DNA of 35,507 nucleotides from a virus: positions 1-35,507 of the IMG/VR virus record IMGVR_UViG_3300023223_000055; one strand, 5' to 3'. Positions 12,629-19,599 of the stretch are shown one piece after another; within the stretch, counting starts at the first letter, position 1; each line of letters begins with the position of its first letter. A program made the position numbers and the translations under genes. The notes beneath the pieces were generated by a model, which worked only from the letters and a program-made list of their open reading frames with translations, searched no databases and was not told where the DNA came from.

Positions 12629-12881
12629 GCGACCAGACACTGGAAAGTATTGGACCTACGGAAAGCTTAACGAATCAAACCCTGAATACAAATCATCATT
12701 CTATGGTGGTATGAAGAAAACTCAGGAGCTTGTTGATTTAATTGAATCAGTACCAATGGGTGAGTATATTAATTTCTCTTGCTATCCAGATGATGGAGAA
12801 TATAAGAAAAAAGAAGGATATGAGAATTCATCATTTGCAGAAACAGCTAAAGGAATGGATAACGAAGAAATTCCATTCTAG
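12603..12881 (+). CDS. Small SSB-like protein with acidic C-terminal tip
   Basis: 92 residues. The body (TGKYWTYGKLNESNPEYKSS, then a helix TQELVDLIESVP and INFSCYPDDGEY) could be a reduced beta-barrel. The C-terminus MDNEEIPF closely matches the SSB tip (acidic residues then I-P-F) that recruits host replication proteins. It is shorter than typical SSBs (about 140-180 residues). The call rests mainly on the tip and on the neighbouring recombination gene. Confidence 0.5.
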   Translation: MTQHKITAKRPDTGKYWTYGKLNESNPEYKSSFYGGMKKTQELVDLIESVPMGEYINFSCYPDDGEYKKKEGYENSSFAETAKGMDNEEIPF

Positions 12882-12924
12882 CTAAGAGTCATAGTGTTTA
12901 GCATCTTGCTTTCTCGGCACTTAT

Positions 12925-13047
12925 AGAGGCATTCTCCGCGCACCCCTCCCTATACCCTAACCTAGTGCGTTTGCCTCTGAAACCCTATTATGGTGGGGCA
13001 GTAGTTACTTGCAAACTTCCTGCTGTCCTACCACCAAACGCAAGGAG
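12925..13047 (+). promoter_or_regulatory. Structured RNA region upstream of the last rightward gene
   Basis: Within a 171-base non-coding gap: AGAGGC (12925-12930) pairs with GCCTCT (12973-12978) and CGCAC (12939-12943) with GTGCG (12965-12969), forming one arm. GGTGG-GG-CAG (12992-13001) pairs with CTG-CC-CCACC (13023-13035) with small bulges. GCGTTTG (12967-12973) is complementary to CAAACGC (13035-13041), and this pairing excludes the first arm. AAGGAG (13042-13047) follows directly. The mutually exclusive stems next to the ribosome site look like a cis-regulatory switch or a small RNA. No known class is recognised. Confidence 0.45.
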
Positions 13048-13052
13048 TTATT

Positions 13053-13253
13053 ATGACTAATTATTTTGACAGACTAACAAGTGAAGAATTTTTTGATACC
13101 CTTACTAAGGAATTTGTAAAGGAAGAAATAGAACCACGTATAGCAAAGGCGCTCACTGATTTTGGGAGCGGATGGTATGACGAGGGCGATATTCATAGCA
13201 GAGAGATAGAGGCATTGATAATTCTTGCTAATGGGATGCTAGAATATGATTAA
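13053..13253 (+). CDS. 66-residue hypothetical acidic protein
   Basis: Starts MTNYFDRLTSEEFFDTLTKE with AAGGAG five bases upstream, directly after the structured region. It is acidic and helical. It is the last rightward gene, converging on the lysis genes of the other strand. No family recognised. Confidence 0.7.
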   Translation: MTNYFDRLTSEEFFDTLTKEFVKEEIEPRIAKALTDFGSGWYDEGDIHSREIEALIILANGMLEYD

Positions 13254-13281
13254 GGCAGGAAATAGAAAACCAAATCAGTGA

Positions 13282-13302
13282 TAGCCCAGAAGCATGAGGC
13301 TA
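13282..13302. terminator. Weak hairpin between the converging units
   Basis: TAGCC (13282-13286) pairs with GGCTA (13298-13302) around an 11-base loop. It lies where the two units meet and works in both directions, but the stem is only 5 bp and no T-tract follows, so termination here is doubtful. Confidence 0.2.
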
Positions 13303-13488
13303 AGGACAAATGCGTCTAAAGCGCTCATTGTGATTATCAAGGGAGCGTAGAAGGGTTTCCGAAACAACGTCAATATCTGATTCGGTATAGTCAATGATAT
13401 CAAATACTATGCAGGATACATCACTTCTTTGGTTTCTTTGGCAACCGCTTGCGCAACCGATCACGCACAGCATCAGTATTATCGCCAT
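13300..13488 (-). CDS. Outer-membrane spanin (o-spanin) candidate, lipoprotein
   Basis: 62 residues from the ATG at 13488 (an earlier in-frame ATG lies at 13521). MAIILMLCVIGC is a signal sequence with a lipobox (V-I-G-C), so the mature protein would start at Cys12, with a second Cys soon after. It lies in another frame and overlaps the 3' end of the upstream gene by 68 bases, the Rz/Rz1 style. Known role: lipid-anchored partner that fuses inner and outer membranes during lysis. Its mature part is short and not proline-rich. Confidence 0.5.
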   Translation of the reverse strand: MAIILMLCVIGCASGCQRNQRSDVSCIVFDIIDYTESDIDVVSETLLRSLDNHNERFRRICP

Positions 13489-13645
13489 TGTTGTCCACTT
13501 TTGTTGCAATTTCAATAGCATCTAACATTGCCTCTTTATTCTTATTATTAGCTACAGACTCCCCAGCATCCAACATCTGCTTATCACGAAGATAAGACAT
13601 AACACTAGAAAAGATACTGAGGATAGGCTGTAACCAGTTAAGCAT
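13421..13645 (-). CDS. Inner-membrane spanin (i-spanin)-like candidate
   Basis: 74 residues: a hydrophobic N-terminus (MLNWLQPILSIFSSVMSYL) then a charged helical part and a strongly basic end (RLRKRLPKKPKK). The anchor-plus-helix layout and the overlapping lipoprotein gene fit a spanin pair, but the anchor is not strongly hydrophobic. It overlaps the holin candidate by 8 bases. Confidence 0.4.
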   Translation of the reverse strand: MLNWLQPILSIFSSVMSYLRDKQMLDAGESVANNKNKEAMLDAIEIATKVDNNGDNTDAVRDRLRKRLPKKPKK

Positions 13646-13859
13646 CGGCTTTAACTAATGGAGCTTTCGCTACTGCACGGCCATAGACACCAAGTGCTAG
13701 ACCGATCCAGGTTACGATATCTCCAACCAACACGGCAGCTATATCTTCTGTAACACCAAATGTTAGAATAACGTCAGAACCAATAGCCGTTTGACCAAGG
13801 GCAGCAATGACGATGCCCCATATAGTCTTAGATTTTAATGCATTTAATACAATATCCAT
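13638..13859 (-). CDS. Holin candidate
   Basis: 73 residues with two membrane segments: SKTIWGIVIAALGQTAIG and VLVGDIVTWIGLALGVYGRA, short loops and a basic C-terminal stretch. The 'SKT-WG-IIAALGQ ... IGLAL-VYGR' pattern is typical of small two-helix phage holins. A strong AGGAGG precedes the ATG. Known role: forms the inner-membrane lesion that times lysis. It sits between the coiled-coil membrane protein and the spanin-like genes. Confidence 0.7.
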   Translation of the reverse strand: MDIVLNALKSKTIWGIVIAALGQTAIGSDVILTFGVTEDIAAVLVGDIVTWIGLALGVYGRAVAKAPLVKADA

Positions 13860-13867
13860 GATACCTC

Positions 13868-14188
13868 CTATGGTAAGGTTAATGCTAGAAATGCTGCTAT
13901 CTTTTTACCAAAGATGGCTATTACTGTACCAAGTCCTGTAAAAAATGCAACTATTAAGCCAATAATCCACCTGAACTTAACTTCTAGTATCTTTACTCTG
14001 GTGTTGGTGGTGTGTAGAATACTCTTTATATCTGCAGCTATTTCAACTTGCGTATCTTTTATATCGCCAATATCTTTACTATGCTGATCTAACGTTTTTT
14101 TCATGTGCTTTATATCTGTGGAATTGACAGCACCCTCTTTCATTAATACTATAATATCTGTATAGTCTTTTCGTCTTTCTTTACTCAT
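13868..14188 (-). CDS. XhlA-like coiled-coil membrane protein (lysis associated)
   Basis: 106 residues from the ATG at 14188. Residues ~1-75 form a charged helix with heptads (IKHMKKTLDQHSKDIGDIKD); residues ~78-103 are a membrane helix (WIIGLIVAFFTGLGTVIAIF). This is the layout of haemolysin XhlA-type proteins that act with holins. The start has no Shine-Dalgarno, and the ATG is embedded in TGTTATAAT, which resembles an extended -10 for the genes below. An in-frame TTG at 14212 is an alternative start. Confidence 0.6.
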   Translation of the reverse strand: MSKERRKDYTDIIVLMKEGAVNSTDIKHMKKTLDQHSKDIGDIKDTQVEIAADIKSILHTTNTRVKILEVKFRWIIGLIVAFFTGLGTVIAIFGKKIAAFLALTLP

Positions 14189-14241
14189 TATAACACAATC
14201 GTTAGTAAACAATCAGTTAGCATTTTTATATAAATTGCTAA

Positions 14242-14490
14242 TTAAAGTATACAAACAATAGACCCCCTTAGAATTCTTAAATTGTTACACAGCCAATCTA
14301 CTGCAAAGGATGCAGAGCAGAGAATTGCAAATAAGTGCCACCCAATATCACGGCTAGCAAAATAACAACAAATGCCAAATAATATAGAATATCCCGCATA
14401 GCAAAACACCTTCTTAATTTTCCCAGAACCCCTCAAGGCGTTCATTACCGAGTAAGCCACAATCAAAAATATGAACAATCCTATAATCAT
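14242..14490 (-). CDS. 82-residue multi-pass membrane protein
   Basis: Two or three membrane helices: MIIGLFIFLIVAYSVMNAL, KVFCYAGYSILFGICCYFA and HLFAILCSASFAVDWL, with many Cys residues. It lies just before the lysis genes, so it could be a second holin or an antiholin; it could also be a superinfection protein. No family recognised. Confidence 0.55.
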   Translation of the reverse strand: MIIGLFIFLIVAYSVMNALRGSGKIKKVFCYAGYSILFGICCYFASRDIGWHLFAILCSASFAVDWLCNNLRILRGSIVCIL

Positions 14491-14491
14491 A

Positions 14492-15439
14492 TTAATTCAA
14501 AGCCATATATATAAAGTCTTCATTTAGAACATTGATGCCAGTAGTAGTAGCATTAACTGTGAATCCATCATCATCAAGAGTGAGATTCAAAGTAGTTTCT
14601 ACGTCACTTATGTTCCAGGTAATAACATTATTATCACCCCTACCAGAATCCCATATAAACCAATCACCAACCCCATCCCTTCGTTTAATCATAACAAAAT
14701 TAACCGGGAAATTAGTTGTTATCTTATTACCACTAGCGCCTGTTCCTACATATCCACCAATATCACAAGTTCCAGCTTTAGATGCAAATGTATACATAAT
14801 ATAACTATCAGTATTGGTATTAACGTCAGCATTCGTTCCCAAGGTTACGTTGGTTGCGCCAGGAGCAGTATCGTTCCAGTATGTAGCATCATTCGCTTCA
14901 GCTGCGGTACTGTTAATCTTTATAACAAAATCCTCTGGAGTCGTTCCCCCATTAAGATCACTATGGAATACAGCCCAATCAGTAGCGTCAGTGGTGAGAT
15001 TCTTAATTATAGTAAATTCAGGAGTAGCGTTAAGTCCGTGTGCAATTGTATTGCCAGCACTACCATTACCTGTATAAGAAGTAATAGAAAATACGCGGTT
15101 TGTCTGTTTAAATACCCAGTTTATAAACGCTCCAGTATTGAAGTTTATATTAGCTTCAGTGCTTAGCGTGTATGTTGAACTGGTGGTAGAAGATATCCAA
15201 GTAACAGGAGATAAATCTTGATTATCTGAAGACGCTAATGTTAAAGTTCTATCATCTAATCCTCTGACAGTATCTATACATTGGACAAATGCCACGTTAT
15301 CAGTGCGTCTAAACAATACCAAATCCAATCCGAAAGAATCCAGCACAAGAGCCGCTCCAGTACCTGTGTATGAATTAGATTTAATGATAGGTGGGGCAGT
15401 TGAAATAGCCCCTGAGAATAGAACTAATTTACTAACCAT
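14492..15439 (-). CDS. Tail fibre/receptor-binding-type protein with three internal repeats
   Basis: 315 residues with a repeated unit opening with Y-T/V-G-T/N-G (SYTGTGAA near 23, SYTGNGSAGNTIAHGLNATP near 120, GYVGTGASGNKITTNF near 225) followed by 'f-iiK/R--dg--dW-v'. This arrangement is common in distal phage fibre proteins. Its ATG overlaps the stop of the 280-residue fibre gene. It probably sits at the tip of, or binds, that fibre. Role inferred. Confidence 0.65.
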   Translation of the reverse strand: MVSKLVLFSGAISTAPPIIKSNSYTGTGAALVLDSFGLDLVLFRRTDNVAFVQCIDTVRGLDDRTLTLASSDNQDLSPVTWISSTTSSTYTLSTEANINFNTGAFINWVFKQTNRVFSITSYTGNGSAGNTIAHGLNATPEFTIIKNLTTDATDWAVFHSDLNGGTTPEDFVIKINSTAAEANDATYWNDTAPGATNVTLGTNADVNTNTDSYIMYTFASKAGTCDIGGYVGTGASGNKITTNFPVNFVMIKRRDGVGDWFIWDSGRGDNNVITWNISDVETTLNLTLDDDGFTVNATTTGINVLNEDFIYMALN

Positions 15440-16281
15440 TAAACAATCCTTCCAATAACACTATATTCAGCATCAGTTTCTTTAATAATAATTGCGGACT
15501 GGAATTGTGAATCAATGTCTACACTAGTATTAGAACCGTTTATATTATCCGTTCCTTCTGGTGCTATAGTTACTGTTCCTGCGCCTTGGGCTATAACAAG
15601 TACGTTAAACCCGTCATTTAGATCCTCTGTGCTATTCTGTGGTATTGTGAGAGTAATTGCACTTGCGCTTTCCATATAAACCACTGTACCACTATCTGAC
15701 TGCGTTAAAGTATATGCAGATGTCTTGTTCTGGATAGCTACATCAGCTGTTTGAGTTGCAATAACACTCTCAATTTGGAAATTAGTACCATCATAAACAA
15801 CAGCAACAATTCCGTTATTAGGAATATCGCCAGCAGCTAATGTGTCTGTAACGTTCTTTACAATGCTTTGAGCACCAACCGTACTAACATTTAATGTAGT
15901 AGCGCCGGTATTAGCAAAGTTTGCCTTAAATTGAAATCTCTGTCCTGCAACATAAGAGGTAATAGCAGGAGATAAGGTAAGAACATAAGCATTGGCTGAT
16001 CCTGTTGAAGTTGCATAAATTACACCTTGATCCTGATATTGACCAGTAGCTAGATATTCATTCCTTGCATCAGAGTTTTTTACACCCGTATGATTAAACC
16101 CACCCATAGGAAGATCAGCAGAGATTGTTGTCTGTCCGTCCTTAGTTATACAAGTAGATAGACCTGTTGCAAACCCATCGTCTTCTGCGTCCGTTCTAGA
16201 GGCTGTAACAGGAATACTGTTAGCCTTGTCATCCGTCCAATCGTGGACTCTTACAAATGTACCTGATCCATTAAATGCCAT
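15439..16281 (-). CDS. Tail fibre protein with conserved virion-anchoring N-terminus
   Basis: 280 residues. The N-terminus MAFNGSGTFVRVHDWTDDKA, then SRTDAEDDGFATGLSTCITK and MGGFNHTGVKN, is a well-known opening of podovirus and siphovirus fibres and probably attaches to the tail. The remainder is beta-rich, ending in EYSVIGRIV. It follows the ejection-protein genes, away from the main fibre cassette. Confidence 0.8.
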   Translation of the reverse strand: MAFNGSGTFVRVHDWTDDKANSIPVTASRTDAEDDGFATGLSTCITKDGQTTISADLPMGGFNHTGVKNSDARNEYLATGQYQDQGVIYATSTGSANAYVLTLSPAITSYVAGQRFQFKANFANTGATTLNVSTVGAQSIVKNVTDTLAAGDIPNNGIVAVVYDGTNFQIESVIATQTADVAIQNKTSAYTLTQSDSGTVVYMESASAITLTIPQNSTEDLNDGFNVLVIAQGAGTVTIAPEGTDNINGSNTSVDIDSQFQSAIIIKETDAEYSVIGRIV

Positions 16282-16285
16282 TTTC

Positions 16286-16393
16286 TTATCCTATCAAATA
16301 TTTTAATAAACAAAAAACTACTAGGAATGGGACTGACACAAGACAAGCTCCCATTAATATAGCTATAGACCAAGTTATTACGTCACTTGTCAT
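16286..16393 (-). CDS. 35-residue membrane microprotein
   Basis: Starts MTSDVITWSIAILMGACLVS and continues as one long hydrophobic helix to VVFCLLKYLIG. The ATG overlaps the stop of the 709-residue gene (ATGA), with GGGAGAG as ribosome binding site. Its place among ejection genes suggests a virion or membrane role, but nothing more can be said. Confidence 0.6.
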   Translation of the reverse strand: MTSDVITWSIAILMGACLVSVPFLVVFCLLKYLIG

Positions 16394-18519
16394 CTTTCTC
16401 TCCCGTTAACTGAGTTCAGAGGAAGGAACTCTCCTGTTGCTATGCTCTGTCCAGTTATTGCTTGCTGTATCTGCGGTTCAGCAGCTCTGACCTTATCAAT
16501 TGCGGTTGAGAATAATTTTCCAATTGTGGCCCTGCTCTCTTGCGCGTTTGCACTATTAATCTTTTGCAGGAATACTTTACCACGTTTTCTATCAAATAGG
16601 ATATTAGCCACTTCCTGCCTAAACTGTGGAGTTTGCAGTGCTTCAGATATATCTTCTATTGTTTTATCGGTTCTGAAAACAAAATCCTTTAGTTGTCCAA
16701 ACTTCTTAACTGAGCCACCAAGTATTTTACCTGTTGTAGTTTGCCCAGCCTGTGCCAATTCCTGTCCAGCTATTTTTAAAGGTTCTGTTTGTGACCCTTG
16801 TGTTATTCTGTTAAATTGTGTGAAATCATCTCTCACTTCCATAACCTTCTGAAATGCGTCTGCCTTTTCCCTTCCGCCCAATGAAGCTGCCAATTGCTTT
16901 CTTGCCTTTGGGGCTTTAAACACAGCAGCAGCACTACCATCAGCTCTAACAGAACGTTCTATCTTCTCTAGTATGTTGGACTTTGCCCCTGCTTCAAATG
17001 AATCCTCAAGATTATTAGCTACAGCAAATGCTCTTGTTCTGGCAATAAGTTCAGGTTGTTGATTAAATATCTTTCCAACAGCTACAACAGAGTCTACATC
17101 ATCAGCAGCAAGTAAAATACCTAATGGATTCTTCTTGTCTCTGGTTAACTGGTTTAACACATCACTCTCATCAGAGAATGTCTTAACCGCCTTGTCATAG
17201 GTAGGAAACTTCTTAGACATCTCTACACGCAACTTCTTCTGTGCTTCTAAGATAAGAGCCTTCTGGAAACTGTCATCTGCTGCTCTAGCTTGTGCTCCTA
17301 GCTTCTTGAATGTAGCATCAAGTACAGGCATAGAGTTATCAGGCAAGCCACCAAACATTCCAGTTTTGCGCAAATCATCCATAGTTTGACCAATCATAGG
17401 ATTAGTAGTTCCATCAGGTCTTTTGAAGTTCTTAAGTCCTGAAACAACAGGAATTCTTAATCTATTTCCAGCTTGTACAGACTTAGTATAAAGAGGCTCA
17501 GCAGCTATCCTACGTGCTTCTATAGCTCCATTCTTCAATGAAGTTAGAGATTGTTTGAATACATCAGCTCCTTCTTGAGCGGTTTTAACATCTTTACCAA
17601 CAGTATTAAGCACGTTTCTTTCTGCTTTAGTAATTGTATCAGAAATCTTTTTAATACTTTTCTGAGCAAGATTAGAGGTTTGAACATCTTGTGCTAATAA
17701 TGAAGCTGTAGTTTTAAGTGATTGGTCTTGTGTTACTGCTGCCAAAGGTGAAGATATACCAGCTGCTTGAGCTTTATTTATATCGTTAAGTAGTTCAGGT
17801 GCTGTACCGTCAGTAATCTTACTTTTTACAAACTCCTCTGCCTGAGTAAACTTATTGGGACTCTTTGACCTAACAAGTGAATTTATAGTCTTTTTAACCA
17901 GTGGGGCACCAGCTCTTGCAGCACCTGATAATACACCCGCAGTAGCTGCACTTATTGCGCCGCCCTCCAAAGCATCTTGTATGATTTTACCAGCCTCTTG
18001 TTCTTCACTAAAACCAGCACCGGCTGCTGTTCCTAATGCTCCTGCAGTTCCGACAGTTGCAGCGGCGCCTTTTAGACCTTTTAAAGCTGCTGCTTTAGCT
18101 ACACCAGCACCACCTGTGGCAATACCACCAGTAATATTACCTATTATAGCAGTAACAGGGTTTTCCTCACGTAGCTCTTTCTCTCTGCCACGTATGCCAC
18201 TCTTAGCTTCCGAAAATAGCTCACCAACAGATTTCTTCTGCAGCTCTTCAGGTGTAAGACCTAGTATGCCACCTAAACTCAATACTCCTGCTGTTGCACC
18301 AGCTGCAATCTCATCAGCAAAGCCTAGTGTTGCTCCTTGAGTAAACTCACGAAGACCTGTTTCAGCTATTCCAGCAGTACCACCAAGCTCCTCTTCTCTC
18401 ACAGATCTTCTGGATTGTTCGGCTTTTAGAGCTTCTAGACGCGTCTGTGGCTCAGGAGCAGATGCCTGTATCTCTCTTCTTCCCAACTCTGCTTGTAACT
18501 GTTCTAATCTAGTAACCAT
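16390..18519 (-). CDS. DNA ejection/internal virion protein (large)
   Basis: 709 residues. The N-terminus is helical and charged; then comes FTQGATLGFADEIAAGATAG, a motif seen in ejected proteins of P22-like phages, followed by Gly/Ala-rich hydrophobic stretches (about 100-210) able to insert in membranes. The rest is long-helical. Known role of such proteins: leave the virion first and form a conduit across the periplasm. I see no lytic transglycosylase signature. It is third in a row of ejection-type genes. Confidence 0.65.
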   Translation of the reverse strand: MVTRLEQLQAELGRREIQASAPEPQTRLEALKAEQSRRSVREEELGGTAGIAETGLREFTQGATLGFADEIAAGATAGVLSLGGILGLTPEELQKKSVGELFSEAKSGIRGREKELREENPVTAIIGNITGGIATGGAGVAKAAALKGLKGAAATVGTAGALGTAAGAGFSEEQEAGKIIQDALEGGAISAATAGVLSGAARAGAPLVKKTINSLVRSKSPNKFTQAEEFVKSKITDGTAPELLNDINKAQAAGISSPLAAVTQDQSLKTTASLLAQDVQTSNLAQKSIKKISDTITKAERNVLNTVGKDVKTAQEGADVFKQSLTSLKNGAIEARRIAAEPLYTKSVQAGNRLRIPVVSGLKNFKRPDGTTNPMIGQTMDDLRKTGMFGGLPDNSMPVLDATFKKLGAQARAADDSFQKALILEAQKKLRVEMSKKFPTYDKAVKTFSDESDVLNQLTRDKKNPLGILLAADDVDSVVAVGKIFNQQPELIARTRAFAVANNLEDSFEAGAKSNILEKIERSVRADGSAAAVFKAPKARKQLAASLGGREKADAFQKVMEVRDDFTQFNRITQGSQTEPLKIAGQELAQAGQTTTGKILGGSVKKFGQLKDFVFRTDKTIEDISEALQTPQFRQEVANILFDRKRGKVFLQKINSANAQESRATIGKLFSTAIDKVRAAEPQIQQAITGQSIATGEFLPLNSVNGRER

Positions 18520-19599
18520 TTAATCCGCCTGACCTGATAGTTCTTCAATTTGTTTTCTAATCTCAGCATCTGATAGAGCTGTGAAATCTTGTGTTTCCTG
18601 TGTCACTTCTTCAACTTGTGCCTGTTGTTCTGCTAAGCCTAAATCTATAACAACATTCTGTGGATCAAGTCCTGACCTTTCAGACAAGTCTGAGAAAGTT
18701 TGTATATTTTTAGTATGTTGAGAATCAGCAGCAGCGAATAATCTTTCTGAACGATTGACAAAATCTTTACGGGTTTTATCTGAAAGTCTTTCACCCTCTA
18801 TAGCTTTATTCCATTGCGCTCTAACTCTTTCGGGAACACTAGCTGAATTAGCTGCTGTTGCAAACTCACCTTCACGAACCGTAGAGCCTGGGTCTAACAC
18901 TTTCATAAAGTTAAAGATTAGAGCTAAATCGCCAGCAGGACTTGGGTCAATCGCTGAAGCTTGCACCCTACTAAACGCATCTCTTTGTAAGAAGAAGTTT
19001 TTAGATAAGCCAGTGAACTCCTTACGCACCTTCTGCTCTTGCTCAACTAGTTTAGTGGGGTCTGCACCGCCTGCAGCTTCTCTCTCTAGTTTACCAACTT
19101 CAGCTTCAAACTTACGTTCCTCTAGCTCTGCAAATCTTTCTTTACGTGGACGCTCTTTCTCTTCTTTCTCACGTTCTCTGATAGATTCTCTTGATTTAGC
19201 AAAAGAAGATAGTGCAGCAGTTAAGAAATCTCCAGCTTCAAATCCTGTAGATGTTGGTTTAATTCCAGATCCTGCTGATTCAAGAATACCTCCTAATGTT
19301 GCACCGAATCCCCCTCCGCCTGCTGGTATTGCTCCTGGTGCTCCAGCGACTTCTGGTGCTGCTCCTAATGCTCCTGGCACTGTAGGTGCTACTTGTCCTG
19401 GTTGTGGAGCTGCCTGTTGTGCTCTACGTTGTCCTAAGGCTTGTTCAATAGCTCTTTGCTGAGCAATGCCTGTAAGTGCCTGTGTTCCAGGGACAGGGGT
19501 TTGTTGGAATGGTTGAATAGGCGTAAACTGAGGCGCCCCACCCAAAGGGAATGACTGTTGCGCTAATTGTCCTGTTAATTGTTCTGCAAGTGTTACCAT
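18520..19599 (-). CDS. Ejection/internal virion protein (Gln/Ala-rich)
   Basis: 359 residues. The first ~110 are low-complexity Gln, Pro, Ala and Gly. A highly charged helix follows (RESIREREKEEKERPRKERF), then a helical domain with ALIFNFMKVLDPGSTVREGE, a segment common in phage structural/ejection proteins. The C-terminus is acidic and helical. Its ATG overlaps the preceding stop (TAATG). Confidence 0.6.
   Translation of the reverse strand: MVTLAEQLTGQLAQQSFPLGGAPQFTPIQPFQQTPVPGTQALTGIAQQRAIEQALGQRRAQQAAPQPGQVAPTVPGALGAAPEVAGAPGAIPAGGGGFGATLGGILESAGSGIKPTSTGFEAGDFLTAALSSFAKSRESIREREKEEKERPRKERFAELEERKFEAEVGKLEREAAGGADPTKLVEQEQKVRKEFTGLSKNFFLQRDAFSRVQASAIDPSPAGDLALIFNFMKVLDPGSTVREGEFATAANSASVPERVRAQWNKAIEGERLSDKTRKDFVNRSERLFAAADSQHTKNIQTFSDLSERSGLDPQNVVIDLGLAEQQAQVEEVTQETQDFTALSDAEIRKQIEELSGQAD

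Noticed and set aside
14187-14215. Extended -10 promoter (TGTTATAAT) before the holin candidate
   Set aside because: No supporting -35 at 16-18 bases, and the box contains the ATG of the XhlA-like gene; kept only as a note in that gene's entry.
17855-18340. Plus-strand open frame of 161 codons
   Set aside because: Antisense shadow of the Ala-rich part of the 709-residue gene, with no ribosome binding site.
18755-19462. Plus-strand open frame of 235 codons opposite an ejection-protein gene
   Set aside because: Antisense shadow of a Gln/Ala-rich gene; Ser/Pro/Ala-rich product and no upstream signals.
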